Shown here piece by piece: positions 26,317 to 35,442 of a DNA stretch of 64,000 bases. This stretch comes from Streptomyces violens (lineage in GTDB: Bacteria; Actinomycetota; Actinomycetes; Streptomycetales; Streptomycetaceae). The stretch spans positions 1 through 64,000 of the forward strand of contig NZ_JOBH01000026.1 in NCBI RefSeq assembly GCF_000717745.1, written 5' to 3'. Made by a program: the position numbers and the translations under genes. Each line of letters opens with the position of its first letter. Positions within the stretch are counted from its first letter, which is position 1. The notes beneath the pieces were generated by a model. That model was not told the DNA's origin, searched no databases, and worked only from the letters and a program-made list of their open reading frames with translations.

Positions 26317-27933
26317 GGAGGCCGCAGGGGCCGGCTCGGCATCGTGGCCCGGGCCCGGCGCTTCCCCGTCGGCGCGCTCCGCCGCGTCGGCGGCCCGCCG
26401 CGGCAGCCGCAGTGCTATCGCCGCGCCGATGAGCAGCAGTACCGCGCTGGCCACGAGGGTGACGTGCAGACCGTGCACGAAGGAGGCGCGGGCCGCCTCG
26501 CGCAGCGCGTGCCGCGCGTGCGCCCCGAGGCCGCCGGCGACCTGGTACGCCTCGCCGAGCGAGTGCCCGGCCGCACGGCTCGCGCGGTGCGGCACCCCGG
26601 CGACGCGGTGCAGGCCGGGCGCGTAGACGGCGTTCATGACGCTGCCGAGCACGGCCACGCCGATGCCCGCGCCGAGCTGGTAGGAGGTCTCGCCGATGGC
26701 CGCCGCTCCCCCGGACGCCTCGGCGGGCGCCTCGCTGAGCATCGACTCGTACGCGCCGAAGAGCGTGGACTGGAAGCCGAAGCCGAGCAGGACGAAGCCG
26801 GCGGAGAGCTGCCAGGGGTGGTCCTGCGTGCCCAGCGCGGTCAGGCACAGCACCGCGACGGCGGTGAGCACGAAGCCCGCCGAGACCATCACGCGCGGGC
26901 CGAGCGCCTGCAGCATCCGCGAGCCGGTGAGCCCGGCCGCCATCGCCGCGAAGACCAGCGGCAGCATCCGCAGCCCGGTCTCCAGGGGGGTCATGCCGAG
27001 CACGAGCTGGAGGTACTGCACGGCTATGAGCTGCAGTCCGACCAGGGCCAGCATCGCCAGCACGATGCAGCCGACGGACGTGCCGAAGGCCGGGCGGGCG
27101 AAGAGCCGCATGTCGATCAGGGGGTGCTCACGGCGTCGCTGCCGGTGCACGAAGAGGGCCAGCAGCAGCGCCCCGACCAGCATCGGACAGAGCGTCGTCC
27201 AGCCGACGACATGCTCCCCGCTGCCGATCTGCTTCACGCCGAATACCAGGCCGAGCACGCCGAGCGCCGCGATGACCGCGCCGAGGACGTCCCAGGGGCC
27301 GTTCCGCTCGCCCCGGGACTCCGGCAGCAGCCAGCGGCCGACCAGCAGCATCACGGCCATCATCGGGATGTTGATGAGGAAGACCGAGCCCCACCAGAAG
27401 TTCTCGACGAGGAAGCCGCCGAGCACCGGGCCGACGGCCGCGCCGACCGCGGCGACCGCGCTCCACACGCCGATGGCCACGGCCCGCTCGCGCCGGTCGG
27501 GGAAGACCTGGCGCAGGATCGACAGCGTCGCGGGCATGATCATCGCGCCGCCGACGCCGAGCAGCGCCCTGGCCACGATGAGGATCTGTGGATTGGGGGC
27601 CAGCGCGGCGGCGGCCGAGGCGATCGCGAAGAGTCCGTAACCGAAGAGCAGTATCCGGCGTCTGCCGACTCTGTCGCCGAGCGTCCCGAAGAGGATCAGC
27701 AGGGACGCCGCGATGAGCGGATAGACGTCGACGACCCAGAGCAGTTCGACCGGGCCCGGTCGCAGGTCCTCGGTGACGGCCGGCACGGCGACGTAGAGGA
27801 TCGTCGTGTCGAGGGCGACGAACAGCAGGCTGACGCAGAGCACGATCAGCACGGTCCAGCGGTTCGCGCCGCCGCCGCGATGCCGGGTGACACCAGTCGT
27901 CCGCTTCTTGCCGGACGTGGTCGTCCCGGACAT
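26308..27933 (-). CDS. MFS drug exporter, DHA2 (14-helix) family
   Basis: Major facilitator efflux protein of 541 residues, EmrB/QacA class. Features are the motif C region (GVGGAMIMPATLSILRQVFPDRRERAVAIGVWSAVAAVGAAVGPVLGGFLVENFWWGSVFLINIP, described by its key GPVLGG), motif A (GDRVGRRRILLFG) and VALDTTILYVAVPAV in helix 1, which is typical of the family. The ATG at 27933 follows AGGAGGT; a start at 27969 lacks one. The tail is charged and disordered. It is divergent from the GT-C gene, with a perfect palindrome at 28065-28081 between. Likely substrates are lipophilic cations or antibiotics, unproven. Confidence 0.85.
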   Translation of the reverse strand: MSGTTTSGKKRTTGVTRHRGGGANRWTVLIVLCVSLLFVALDTTILYVAVPAVTEDLRPGPVELLWVVDVYPLIAASLLILFGTLGDRVGRRRILLFGYGLFAIASAAAALAPNPQILIVARALLGVGGAMIMPATLSILRQVFPDRRERAVAIGVWSAVAAVGAAVGPVLGGFLVENFWWGSVFLINIPMMAVMLLVGRWLLPESRGERNGPWDVLGAVIAALGVLGLVFGVKQIGSGEHVVGWTTLCPMLVGALLLALFVHRQRRREHPLIDMRLFARPAFGTSVGCIVLAMLALVGLQLIAVQYLQLVLGMTPLETGLRMLPLVFAAMAAGLTGSRMLQALGPRVMVSAGFVLTAVAVLCLTALGTQDHPWQLSAGFVLLGFGFQSTLFGAYESMLSEAPAEASGGAAAIGETSYQLGAGIGVAVLGSVMNAVYAPGLHRVAGVPHRASRAAGHSLGEAYQVAGGLGAHARHALREAARASFVHGLHVTLVASAVLLLIGAAIALRLPRRAADAAERADGEAPGPGHDAEPAPAASGR

Positions 27934-28276
27934 GTACGCACCTCCTGTCGAGCACTCGCAGCCGCGCACGACGGCACGACGAACACCCCGGGGGAACCGG
28001 CGGCACGGGCGAGTTGTGGAGAAAGCCTACGCGAGTCGCCGGGCGGGACACATGGCTCACCTCACGATGAGATGCTCATCGCAAGGGCCGGGTGTTCTCA
28101 TACCCACTGGACAGGGCACTGGCTACCATTCGCCGCCGACTCCTTCGGGGGACCTTCGCACCCCCTGCAAGGGAGCGGGACGACCCCCGCTGTCACGCAC
28201 CGGCGCACTCCCGGCGCCCGCCCCCGATCCGGCCATCGTGCCGCCAGGACCCCCGGCCACCTGGATAATCGGATTG
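27934..28276. other. Divergent promoter region of MFS and GT-C genes
   Basis: About 343 bases without a gene. It contains the palindrome at 28065-28081. TACCAT near 28125 is a possible -10 for the rightward gene. Nothing else is supportable. Confidence 0.4.
28065..28081. promoter_or_regulatory. Perfect palindrome upstream of MFS exporter
   Basis: CGATGAGATGCTCATCG has perfect 7-bp arms around ATG. It lies 132 bp above the MFS start and about 195 bp above the GT-C start. This is typical of TetR- or MarR-type operators for efflux genes, but no regulator gene is adjacent. Confidence 0.5.
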
Positions 28277-29461
28277 ATGACCGATCTCGCTTTCTCCGCC
28301 ACCGCGGATCCGGCCGCGGCAGGCAGAGGCGCCGGGGCCGCGCTGCGCCGTGCCGCGCCCGCCCTGGCGGCGTACGCGGCGATCCGCCTGCTGGGCCTCG
28401 TGGTCCTCGCCGTCTGGTCGGCGGCGGCCGGCAAGGACTGGCAGACGCTCCTCTCCGCCCGCTGGGACTCGCTCTGGTACACCCGCGTCGCCGAGCAGGG
28501 CTACGGCTACGCCGTCCAGCTGCCCGGCGGCGAGGTGCACTCCAATCTCGCCTTCTTCCCGCTGCTGCCGTGGCTGGAGCGCGGCCTCTCGGCGCTGCTG
28601 CCGCTGTCGGCGGCCGGCGCCGGGCTGCTGGTCAGCGCGGCCGCCTCGGTGGCCGCCGCGTGGGCGCTGTACGCCACGGGCGAGCGGCTGAACGGCCCGC
28701 GGGCCGGGGTGGCGCTGGCCGCGCTGTGGGCGGCGGTCCCGATAGGCATCGTGCAGTCGATGGCGTACTCGGAGGCGCTCTTCACCGCGCTCGCGGCCTG
28801 GGCGCTGTACGCCGTACTGACCGGCCGCTGGGTGTGGGCGGGCGTGCTGACGTCGCTGGCCGGGCTGACCCGGCCGGTGGGCGCCGCGGTCGTCGCGGCC
28901 GTGTGGGCCGCCGCGGCGCTCCACCTGTGGCGCGAGCGGTCCCGCGAGGGCCGGGTGGCCTGGCGGCAGCACGGCCGGCTGCTCGCAGGGGTGGTGCTCG
29001 CCCCGCTCGGCTGGTGCGGCTTCTTCCTGTGGGTGGCCGCCCGCGAGGGCAGCCTCACCGGCTACCTCGACGTCCAGGCGGGCTGGAACAACGGCTTCGA
29101 CGGCGGCCTCGCCTTCGCCGCCTTCACCTGGCGGCTGCTGACGGGCCCGGCGTGGCCCGCCGCGCTCGCGCTGATCGTGGGCGTCGCCGCGGTGCTCTGG
29201 CTGTACGCGCTCGGCGTCCGGCAGGGGCGGCCGGTGCCGCTGCTGGTCTACGGCGGCCTGGTCCTGGGGCTGGCCCTGACCGCCAAGGGCTACTTCGGGT
29301 CCAAGCCGCGGCTGATGCTGCCGGCGTACCCGCTGCTGCTGCCGCCCGCCGCCGCGCTGGCCCGGTGGCGCCCCCGGTACGCCGCCGCGGCCCTCGGCGT
29401 CCTCGCGGCGGGCTCGGCGGTGTACGGCGCGATCTGGCTGAACGGCTCGGGCCCGCCGTGA
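28277..29461 (+). CDS. GT-C-fold membrane glycosyltransferase, PIG-V-like mannosyltransferase
   Basis: Polytopic membrane protein of 394 residues with about 9-11 helices. The first long loop after helix 1 holds ARWDSLWYTRVAEQGYGYAVQLPGGEVHSNLAFFPLLPWLERGL. A DSxWY acid motif there and the FFPLLP segment are typical of PIG-V/PMT-related transferases that use polyprenyl-phosphate mannose. Later SEALFTALAAWALYAV and GLTRPVGA also fit. The donor and acceptor are unknown; a cell-envelope glycan or protein O-mannosylation is plausible. The ATG at 28277 has no clear Shine-Dalgarno but marks the start of the conserved region. Confidence 0.7.
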   Translation: MTDLAFSATADPAAAGRGAGAALRRAAPALAAYAAIRLLGLVVLAVWSAAAGKDWQTLLSARWDSLWYTRVAEQGYGYAVQLPGGEVHSNLAFFPLLPWLERGLSALLPLSAAGAGLLVSAAASVAAAWALYATGERLNGPRAGVALAALWAAVPIGIVQSMAYSEALFTALAAWALYAVLTGRWVWAGVLTSLAGLTRPVGAAVVAAVWAAAALHLWRERSREGRVAWRQHGRLLAGVVLAPLGWCGFFLWVAAREGSLTGYLDVQAGWNNGFDGGLAFAAFTWRLLTGPAWPAALALIVGVAAVLWLYALGVRQGRPVPLLVYGGLVLGLALTAKGYFGSKPRLMLPAYPLLLPPAAALARWRPRYAAAALGVLAAGSAVYGAIWLNGSGPP

Positions 29462-29739
29462 CCCCGTGCTGAACGGCTCTCGCCCAGCGTGACCGCGGGC
29501 GGTCCGGTGAACACATCGTGCCGCCCCGGGAAATGCGCGATAAACACGGCCGGGGAAATGCATTCAGTCTCTTGGACGCGCGGCCACACGGATGCCCTGC
29601 GGCCGAAAGAGCGATTTAGTGAATTCTCTTGGCAGGGCCCTGGCGAATGGCTTGTTTGAGACGCATTCCACATCACATCGTCATTACAAAGCGGACGGTT
29701 TGACCAAGCGCCTACATCACACGCGGTAACGTCGATTGA

Positions 29740-30765
29740 GTGCGTACCGATGAGAAGCCCGACCAGAGGGAAGGGCACCCGAGCGAGCGCGCCCGGCCGT
29801 ATATGACGCGAACACGCCACTGGCTGTTCGGCGGCACCGTGGCGGTCTATGCGGCGATCGTGCTCGGCGTGCTGACGACTTCCTGGCTGGTCACCCTCGA
29901 CTGGCAGGTCATGCTGTTCAGGCCGTACAAGCAATGGCCCGACATCCACGCCTTCCTCGACTACTTCGTGGTGCTGGGCCAGCGCGGCCCCACCGCGGTC
30001 GCGGTCGGCGCGTGGCTGGTCTGGCGCTGCTGGCGGCAGAAGAACCTCCACCCGATGCTGGTGCTGGGCGTCGCCCTGCTGATGCTCAATGTCACCGTGG
30101 GTGCCGCGAAGATCGGCATGGGTCGGCTCGGTCCGCACTACGCGACCGCCATCGGCACCAATGAGATGTGGCTCGGCGGCGATATATTTCCGTCCGGACA
30201 CACCGCGAACGCCGTGGTCACCTGGGGCGTGCTGGCCTATCTGGCGACCACCCCGCTGCGCCGCAGGATCCTTTCGGTGATCGCCGCGCTCGGCGCGCTC
30301 GGCGTCGGCATGACGACTGTGTACCTCGGTACCCACTGGGTCAGCGATGTGCTGCTGGGCTGGGCCGCCGGCCTCCTGGTCATGCTCGCGCTCCCCTGGT
30401 GCGAGCCGGGCATGGCCTGGGCCGAGGCCCGGCTGATGGCGGCCCTGTGGGGGCTGCGGGACCGGCTGGGCGGCGCGGCACGGCCGCTCCCGGTACCGGC
30501 GAGCCCGGCGGGCGTCACCGCCGGCGTCTCCCGTCAGCGTGCGGTCGCCGAGGACGGTGTCCTGGTCCGCGAGCCGGCGGTGGCCGGCGGACGGCAGGGC
30601 CGGTCCCCGGACACCTGGCCGCACCACCCCGCCCGCCCGCACACCACCCGCTCGGAGCGCACTCCCGTCACCCCCACGGGCAGCCGAAGACCGCCGCACG
30701 CGGACCGCGCCCCGCGCACCGCACCGGTCACCACGACCGTCCGCGGCCGCTCGCAGGGCAGCTGA
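29740..30765 (+). CDS. PAP2-family membrane phosphatase
   Basis: Integral membrane phosphatase of 341 residues. Six helices run from about residue 27 to 230. PAP2 motif 2 is visible as FPSGHTANAV and motif 3 as TVYLGTHWVSDVLLG, with His as the nucleophile. Motif 1 is altered: AAKIGMGRLGP in place of the usual Kx6RP. Likely substrates are lipid phosphates or undecaprenyl diphosphate. The last 110 residues are a Pro/Arg/Thr-rich cytoplasmic tail without recognisable domain. The GTG start is at 29740. A hairpin terminator follows. Confidence 0.8.
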   Translation: MRTDEKPDQREGHPSERARPYMTRTRHWLFGGTVAVYAAIVLGVLTTSWLVTLDWQVMLFRPYKQWPDIHAFLDYFVVLGQRGPTAVAVGAWLVWRCWRQKNLHPMLVLGVALLMLNVTVGAAKIGMGRLGPHYATAIGTNEMWLGGDIFPSGHTANAVVTWGVLAYLATTPLRRRILSVIAALGALGVGMTTVYLGTHWVSDVLLGWAAGLLVMLALPWCEPGMAWAEARLMAALWGLRDRLGGAARPLPVPASPAGVTAGVSRQRAVAEDGVLVREPAVAGGRQGRSPDTWPHHPARPHTTRSERTPVTPTGSRRPPHADRAPRTAPVTTTVRGRSQGS

Positions 30766-30807
30766 CACGGCAGACGTGTGGGGACGGTACGCACACCCCC
30801 GCACAGC

Positions 30808-30847
30808 ACGGCCCCGGCGGCTCCACTCAGGAGCCGGCCGGGGCCGT
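30808..30847. terminator. Bidirectional hairpin terminator
   Basis: Arms ACGGCCCCGGCGGCTCC and GGAGCCGGCCGGGGCCGT pair with a single bulged base around loop ACTCA. It lies between the convergent PAP2 and I78 genes. Confidence 0.75.
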
Positions 30848-30886
30848 CGTCGTACGGGAAGTACCGGGGGGAGAAGCGCGGGCCGC

Positions 30887-31102
30887 TCAGCCCTTCCAGG
30901 ACTTACTCACGGTGCCGTCCTGCACCTCGAAGTTCAGCCGGCCCGCCAGGTACTCCATGGTGATGATCGCGCCGGGCGGCAGCGACCTGACGGTGCTCCA
31001 GCCGCGCGCGCGGGCCTGTTCCTCGGCCTGCTGCTGCTCCAGACCGACATAGGTCTCGAGGTCGTCGTCCGGGTCTTTCGGAAGGTTCGGTACTGGCGCC
31101 AT
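30887..31102 (-). CDS. I78-family peptidase inhibitor-like protein
   Basis: Small protein of 71 residues. The C-terminal half, VRSLPPGAIITMEYLAGRLNFEVQDGTVSKSWKG, matches the I78 inhibitor pattern (VR..PPG...T....RLN......G.V). No signal peptide is visible, so it would act in the cytoplasm or be exported atypically. Family members inhibit serine peptidases; two streptogrisin genes lie 18-21 kb away, but a link is speculation. It is convergent with PAP2 across a terminator. Confidence 0.65.
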   Translation of the reverse strand: MAPVPNLPKDPDDDLETYVGLEQQQAEEQARARGWSTVRSLPPGAIITMEYLAGRLNFEVQDGTVSKSWKG

Positions 31103-31584
31103 GGCGCCACCGTATGCCTCTCCCGCGGTGCACGGAAGGGCCTTCCTGACACACCGGAGTGTTCCCGGGGTCCGGCATTGGTCACACTTCTGTCACAGCC
31201 CGTCGCGGCCGGTTTAGCGCCACTTCCGTCACCCGAACGAGCCGCCCCGGTATCACTTCGGCAACGGAAAAAACCGGCCCGATTTCCCCTCATCGGTTTC
31301 TGCGAACCGACCCGCGCAACTCCCGTCACACCCCGGAAATCAATCGCCCGACGGCCTCGCATTCCCCTTACCCGATACGCAATATCGGGCGTCCCGTAAT
31401 CCGCCGACGACGCACACTCCGCTCACATTTCCCGCACATCCCGCGGCGGCGGGGAGCGGCCGACGCCCCCTCGCGCGAAGGCCGTTGGGGCGCGCATCAT
31501 GAGGCGAGCTCCAGTACGTCCTGCCGTCGGGGCGCGCCCTCGGTCACGCCCTGGTACGCCCTGTCGACGAACGAGGTGGCGCGG
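31103..31584. other. Long intergenic region upstream of ctaD paralogue
   Basis: About 480 bases, less GC-rich than its surroundings, with no convincing gene. Two direct copies of GTCACA at 31181 and 31192, 11 bases apart, could be part of a direct-repeat regulator site. The last 25 bases carry the ctaD ribosome site. Confidence 0.4.
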
Positions 31585-33282
31585 ATGGGAACAGTGGCAC
31601 AGGAGGCGAGCACCGGACCCGTCGCGGTCCGCCGCCCTGGCAAGGCCGTGGTCGACTGGCTGACGACGACGGACCACAAGAAGATCGGCCATCTCTACCT
31701 GGTCACGGCGTTCGGCTTCTTCCTCTTCGGCGGGGTGCTGGCGCTGGTGATGCGCGCCGAGCTGGCCCGGCCCGGGATGCAGCTCGTCACGAACGAGGAG
31801 TTCAACCAGGCGTTCACGCTGCACGGCACGATCATGCTGCTGCTCTTCGCCACCCCGGCCTTCGCGGGCTTCGCCAACGAGATCATGCCGCTGCAGATCG
31901 GGGCGCCCGACGTGGCGTTCCCCCGGCTGAACATGCTCTCGTACTGGTTCTTCCTCTTCGGCGGACTCATCGTGATCGGTTCGCTGCTCACCCCGACCGG
32001 CGGGGCCGCCTTCGGCTGGACCGCCTACGCGCCGCTGAACTCCATGGTCCGCTCCCCCGGCATCGGACACGACCTGTGGATCATGGGCCTGGCGCTGTCC
32101 GGCTTCGGCACGATCCTGGGCGCGGTGAACTTCCTGACCACGATCATCGGGATGCGGGCGCCGGGCATGACGATGTTCCGGATGCCGATCTTCACCTGGA
32201 ACGTGCTCTTCACCTCGATCCTCGTCCTGCTCGCCTTCCCCGTACTCGCCGCGTCGCTGCTGGTGCTGGAGGCGGACCGGCGGTTCGGCTCGGTGGTCTT
32301 CGACTCGGAGTGGGGCGGAGCGCTGCTGTGGCAGCACCTCTTCTGGTTCTTCGGCCATCCCGAGGTCTACATCATTGCGCTGCCGTTCTTCGGCATCGTC
32401 ACCGAGATCATCCCGGTCTTCTCCCGGAAACCGATCTTCGGGTACACCATGCTGGTCGCCGCGACGATGGTGATCACCGCCCTGTCGCTGATGGTCTGGG
32501 CGCACCACATGTTCGCCACCGGGGCCGTGCTGCTGCCGTTCTTCTCGTTCATGTCGTTCCTGATCGCGGTGCCGACGGGCGTGAAGTTCTTCAACTGGAT
32601 CGGCACGATGTGGCACGGCTCGCTGTCCTTCGAGACGCCGATGCTGTGGTCGGTCGGCTTCCTGGTGAGCTTCCTGTTCGGCGGGCTGACCGGGGTGATC
32701 CTGGCGTCGCCGCCGCTGGACTTCCACGTGACCGACACCTACTTCGTGGTGGCCCACTTCCACTACGTCGTCTTCGGCACAGTGGTGTTCGCGACGTTCG
32801 CGGGCTTCTATTTCTGGTGGCCCAAGTTCACCGGCAAGCTGCTCGACGAGCGGCTGGGGAAGATCCACTTCTGGACGCTCTTCGTCGGCTTCCACACCAC
32901 CTTCCTCGTCCAGCACTGGCTGGGCGTGGAGGGGATGCCGCGCCGGTACGCCGACTACCTCGCGGCCGACGGCTTCACGGCGCTCAACACCGTCTCCTCC
33001 ATCGGCGCGTTCCTGCTGGGCGCCTCCACCCTGCCGTTCCTCTACAACGTCTGGAAGACGGCCAAGTACGCGCCGAAGGTGGGCGTGGACGATCCGTGGG
33101 GCTACGGCCGCTCCCTGGAGTGGGCCACCTCCTCGCCCCCGCCGCGGCACAACTTCCTCACCATGCCGAAGATCCGCTCCGAGTCCCCGGCCTTCGACCT
33201 GCACCACCCGGCGACGGCGCGCAGCGAACTGACCGAGGAGGACGCGCGGCTCAGGCCGACGCCCGGGACAACCGGTCCCTGA
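31585..33282 (+). CDS. ctaD: Cytochrome c oxidase (aa3) subunit I, stand-alone paralogue
   Basis: Heme-copper oxidase subunit I of 565 residues with about 12 helices. Metal ligands are conserved: His80 in TLHGTIM (heme a), the cross-linked His-Tyr and the D-channel Glu in [10 protein letters not shown], the two CuB His in WAHHMF, and HFHY (heme a3 and heme a). It carries out O2 reduction and proton pumping in the membrane. ATG at 31585 follows GAGGTGG. No ctaC, ctaE or qcr genes are adjacent, so it is a second, isolated copy that must borrow other subunits. Its 3' end overlaps the convergent WYL gene by 32 bp. Confidence 0.9.
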   Translation: MGTVAQEASTGPVAVRRPGKAVVDWLTTTDHKKIGHLYLVTAFGFFLFGGVLALVMRAELARPGMQLVTNEEFNQAFTLHGTIMLLLFATPAFAGFANEIMPLQIGAPDVAFPRLNMLSYWFFLFGGLIVIGSLLTPTGGAAFGWTAYAPLNSMVRSPGIGHDLWIMGLALSGFGTILGAVNFLTTIIGMRAPGMTMFRMPIFTWNVLFTSILVLLAFPVLAASLLVLEADRRFGSVVFDSEWGGALLWQHLFWFFGHPEVYIIALPFFGIVTEIIPVFSRKPIFGYTMLVAATMVITALSLMVWAHHMFATGAVLLPFFSFMSFLIAVPTGVKFFNWIGTMWHGSLSFETPMLWSVGFLVSFLFGGLTGVILASPPLDFHVTDTYFVVAHFHYVVFGTVVFATFAGFYFWWPKFTGKLLDERLGKIHFWTLFVGFHTTFLVQHWLGVEGMPRRYADYLAADGFTALNTVSSIGAFLLGASTLPFLYNVWKTAKYAPKVGVDDPWGYGRSLEWATSSPPPRHNFLTMPKIRSESPAFDLHHPATARSELTEEDARLRPTPGTTGP

Positions 33283-34207
33283 TCTCCCGTATCCGCTCCA
33301 GGAGTTCGGGCGGCTCGCGGACCTCGAAGTCGAAGCCGGTCATCATCAGGAACACGACCAGCGCGTCCGGGTTCGCCGCGCCGACCCGCAGCAGGCAGGT
33401 ACGGCCGTCCACCGCCTCCAGCGTCCCGGCCGTGGGCGAGATGCGCTGCGCTGCCTCCTCCAGCGGCGCGTGCAGCAGGACGGTCGCGGACACCGCGTAC
33501 ACGGCTCTGGAGACGCCTTCGGACACATAGGCGGCCAGGTCCTCGGCGGGCGGGGTACGGGGCGCCACGCGCGGTCCGTGCGGCGGGGTGGGGGTGATCC
33601 GGTCGGCGCGGAAGGTGCGCCAGTCCTCGCGTCCGGTGTCCCAGGCGACGAGGTACCAGCGGCGCTGGGCGCTGACCAGACGGTGCGGCTCGACGGTGCG
33701 GCGGCTGACCGTGCCGTCGTGCGACGCGTACTCGAAGCGCAGCTGCTGACTGTCCCGGCAGGCGGCGGCCAGTTCGGTGAGCACGGCGGCGTCCACGCGC
33801 GGCCCCGCGCCGCTCACCAGGGGGACGGTGAAGGTGTTCAGGGTGGAGACGCGGCGCCGCAGCCGGGCCGGGAGCACCTGCTCCAGCTTGGCGAGCGCGC
33901 GGACGGAGGTCTCCTCGATGCCCGCGACGCCGCCGGCCGCCGCGGTGCGCAGCCCGATCGCGACCGCCACGGCCTCCTCGTCGTCCAGCAGCAGCGGCGG
34001 GAGCTCGGCACCCGCACCCAGCTGATAGCCCCCGGCGGTGCCGGGGGCCGAGTGCACGGGATAACCGAGCTCCCGCAGCCTTTCGATGTCACGCCGTACC
34101 GTGCGGGGCGTCACGCCCAGCCGGTCGGCGAGGTCGGCGCCGGACCATTCGCGGTGTGCCTGCAGCAGTGAGAGCAGGCGGAGCAGGCGTGCCGAGGTCT
34201 CCAACAT
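33251..34207 (-). CDS. HTH and WYL domain transcriptional regulator (YafY-type)
   Basis: Regulator of 318 residues. The N-terminal DeoR-like HTH ([32 protein letters not shown], residues 22-53) is followed by a WYL domain whose core is [36 protein letters not shown], and by a C-terminal WCX extension. WYL domains sense nucleotides or other small ligands. It ends inside the 3' end of ctaD on the opposite strand, with no terminator between. Target genes unknown. Confidence 0.85.
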   Translation of the reverse strand: MLETSARLLRLLSLLQAHREWSGADLADRLGVTPRTVRRDIERLRELGYPVHSAPGTAGGYQLGAGAELPPLLLDDEEAVAVAIGLRTAAAGGVAGIEETSVRALAKLEQVLPARLRRRVSTLNTFTVPLVSGAGPRVDAAVLTELAAACRDSQQLRFEYASHDGTVSRRTVEPHRLVSAQRRWYLVAWDTGREDWRTFRADRITPTPPHGPRVAPRTPPAEDLAAYVSEGVSRAVYAVSATVLLHAPLEEAAQRISPTAGTLEAVDGRTCLLRVGAANPDALVVFLMMTGFDFEVREPPELLERIREIRDRLSRASA

Positions 34208-34293
34208 GCGCCAGATTCTGGTAGCAGTTGCGGACAGCCACGGTCCGGAACGGCGGCTCCGCCCGCGCCGCCGTCAACGGTTCACGCGCGCCG

Positions 34294-34464
34294 CTACCAG
34301 CGGTACCAGCGCGCCCGGCCGCCTCCTGCGCCGGTCGAACGGAACAGGAAGCCCAGCAGCCATACGACGAGCACTGCCACCGCGATCCACCACAGTGCCT
34401 TGAGTGCGAAACCGGCGCCGAAGAGGATCAACGCGAGCAGCAGGACCAACAGAACAGGAACCAT
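34294..34464 (-). CDS. Small hydrophobic membrane protein
   Basis: Protein of 56 residues. The ATG at 34464 is chosen because GGAGGT lies 7 bases upstream; an ORF starting at 34509 is less likely. Two adjacent hydrophobic stretches (VPVLLVLLLALILFGAGFAL and LWWIAVAVLVVWLLGFLF) fit a helical hairpin with a Gly/Arg-rich tail. Similar small hydrophobic proteins are common in streptomycetes, and their function is unknown. Confidence 0.65.
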   Translation of the reverse strand: MVPVLLVLLLALILFGAGFALKALWWIAVAVLVVWLLGFLFRSTGAGGGRARWYRW

Positions 34465-34554
34465 GATGTGCACCTCCGCCATCCGGGTGCCCCATTTGTC
34501 ATGGGTCAATCCGGGAGGTGTGAGGCCGGGGGACGCGGGGCGTCCCTCGGTGGT

Positions 34555-35442
34555 TCAGGAATGCTCCTGCGGCCCCACGACCTTGACCGACAGGTCGTTG
34601 TCGACCGTGAAGTACGGGCCGACGCGGACCTGTGCGCCGGGCGCCGCGATCGGCATCGCCGGGTAGGTGAAGATCTGCTTCTTGTCCGGTACGTCGTCCA
34701 GGATGCGGGAGATCCGCACCGGCTCGGCGACCTCGCCGGTCCGCACCCACAGGTCCCACCGCTCGGTGCCGGCCCGCCACTGCTCGGCCAGCGGGCCGTG
34801 CGGCAGGACGAAGGCGAAGTCCGGCCCGTCGCCGCGCAGCGGGATCGTGACCGTGTGCCCGTCCCGCCGGGCGCGCGCCTCGGCGGCCGCGCCGGGCTCC
34901 AGCGCGGCGCCGTAGAGCCGCCCCTGGACGGTGATGCCGTCGGGCGCCACGGTGATCTCGCCGGACTCCGCGTGCGGGCCGCGCAGCCAGCTGCGCAGCG
35001 CGAGATTGCCGTACTTGGTGGCGTACGGGATCCGGACGCCGAGCCGGCCGATGGCGGCCAGCGGGCGCCGGTCGACCAGCGACCGCAGGTCGTTCAGGCC
35101 GGGCAGCAGGCGCTGCGGGTCCCCGGCGTCGCCGAGGTCGGCATAGACGTTCCAGCGGCCCTCGGCCAGCGCGACCGTGCTGGGCAGCACGGCCCGCAGC
35201 CGGCCCGCGCCGTTCGGCCCGAGCGGCAGCCGGATCTCGTCGGCCGGGGGCTCGCCGCCGCGCAGCCGGAGCACGAGTGCCGCGCCCCAGACCGTGCCGG
35301 CGTCCTCGCCGGCCGCGCCGGGAACGGCGATGTCGAAGGTCAGGCCGCCCGCGGAGTCCGCGATGCAGTCGGCGCGCAGGGCGATTCGCTGCGGCGGCCG
35401 GGTGCCGGTGCCGGTGGCGGGCAGTTGCGTCGACGCGCTCAT
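34555..35442 (-). CDS. Hypothetical beta-rich protein coupled to glycosyltransferase
   Basis: Protein of 295 residues not confidently recognised. It is beta-strand rich, with repeated short hydrophobic strands (ALVLRLRGG, LRAVLPSTVALAEGRWNVYADLGDA, VTIPLRGDGPDFAFVLPHGPL). No signal peptide or membrane segment is seen. The ATG overlaps the stop of the GT4 gene as ATGA, so the two are made together and probably act on the same glycopolymer. Similar all-beta domains are found fused to or beside cell-wall glycopolymer transferases, which is only suggestive. Confidence 0.5.
   Translation of the reverse strand: MSASTQLPATGTGTRPPQRIALRADCIADSAGGLTFDIAVPGAAGEDAGTVWGAALVLRLRGGEPPADEIRLPLGPNGAGRLRAVLPSTVALAEGRWNVYADLGDAGDPQRLLPGLNDLRSLVDRRPLAAIGRLGVRIPYATKYGNLALRSWLRGPHAESGEITVAPDGITVQGRLYGAALEPGAAAEARARRDGHTVTIPLRGDGPDFAFVLPHGPLAEQWRAGTERWDLWVRTGEVAEPVRISRILDDVPDKKQIFTYPAMPIAAPGAQVRVGPYFTVDNDLSVKVVGPQEHS

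Noticed and set aside
31181..31197. PHO-box-like direct repeat GTCACA x2
   Set aside because: The 11-base spacing fits, but the repeat units match the PhoP consensus poorly and there are only two; noted in the intergenic entry only.
31159..31584. N-terminal extension of ctaD starting at 31159
   Set aside because: The upstream frame is compositionally unlike a subunit I N-terminus, and ATG 31585 has a ribosome site and a typical start sequence.
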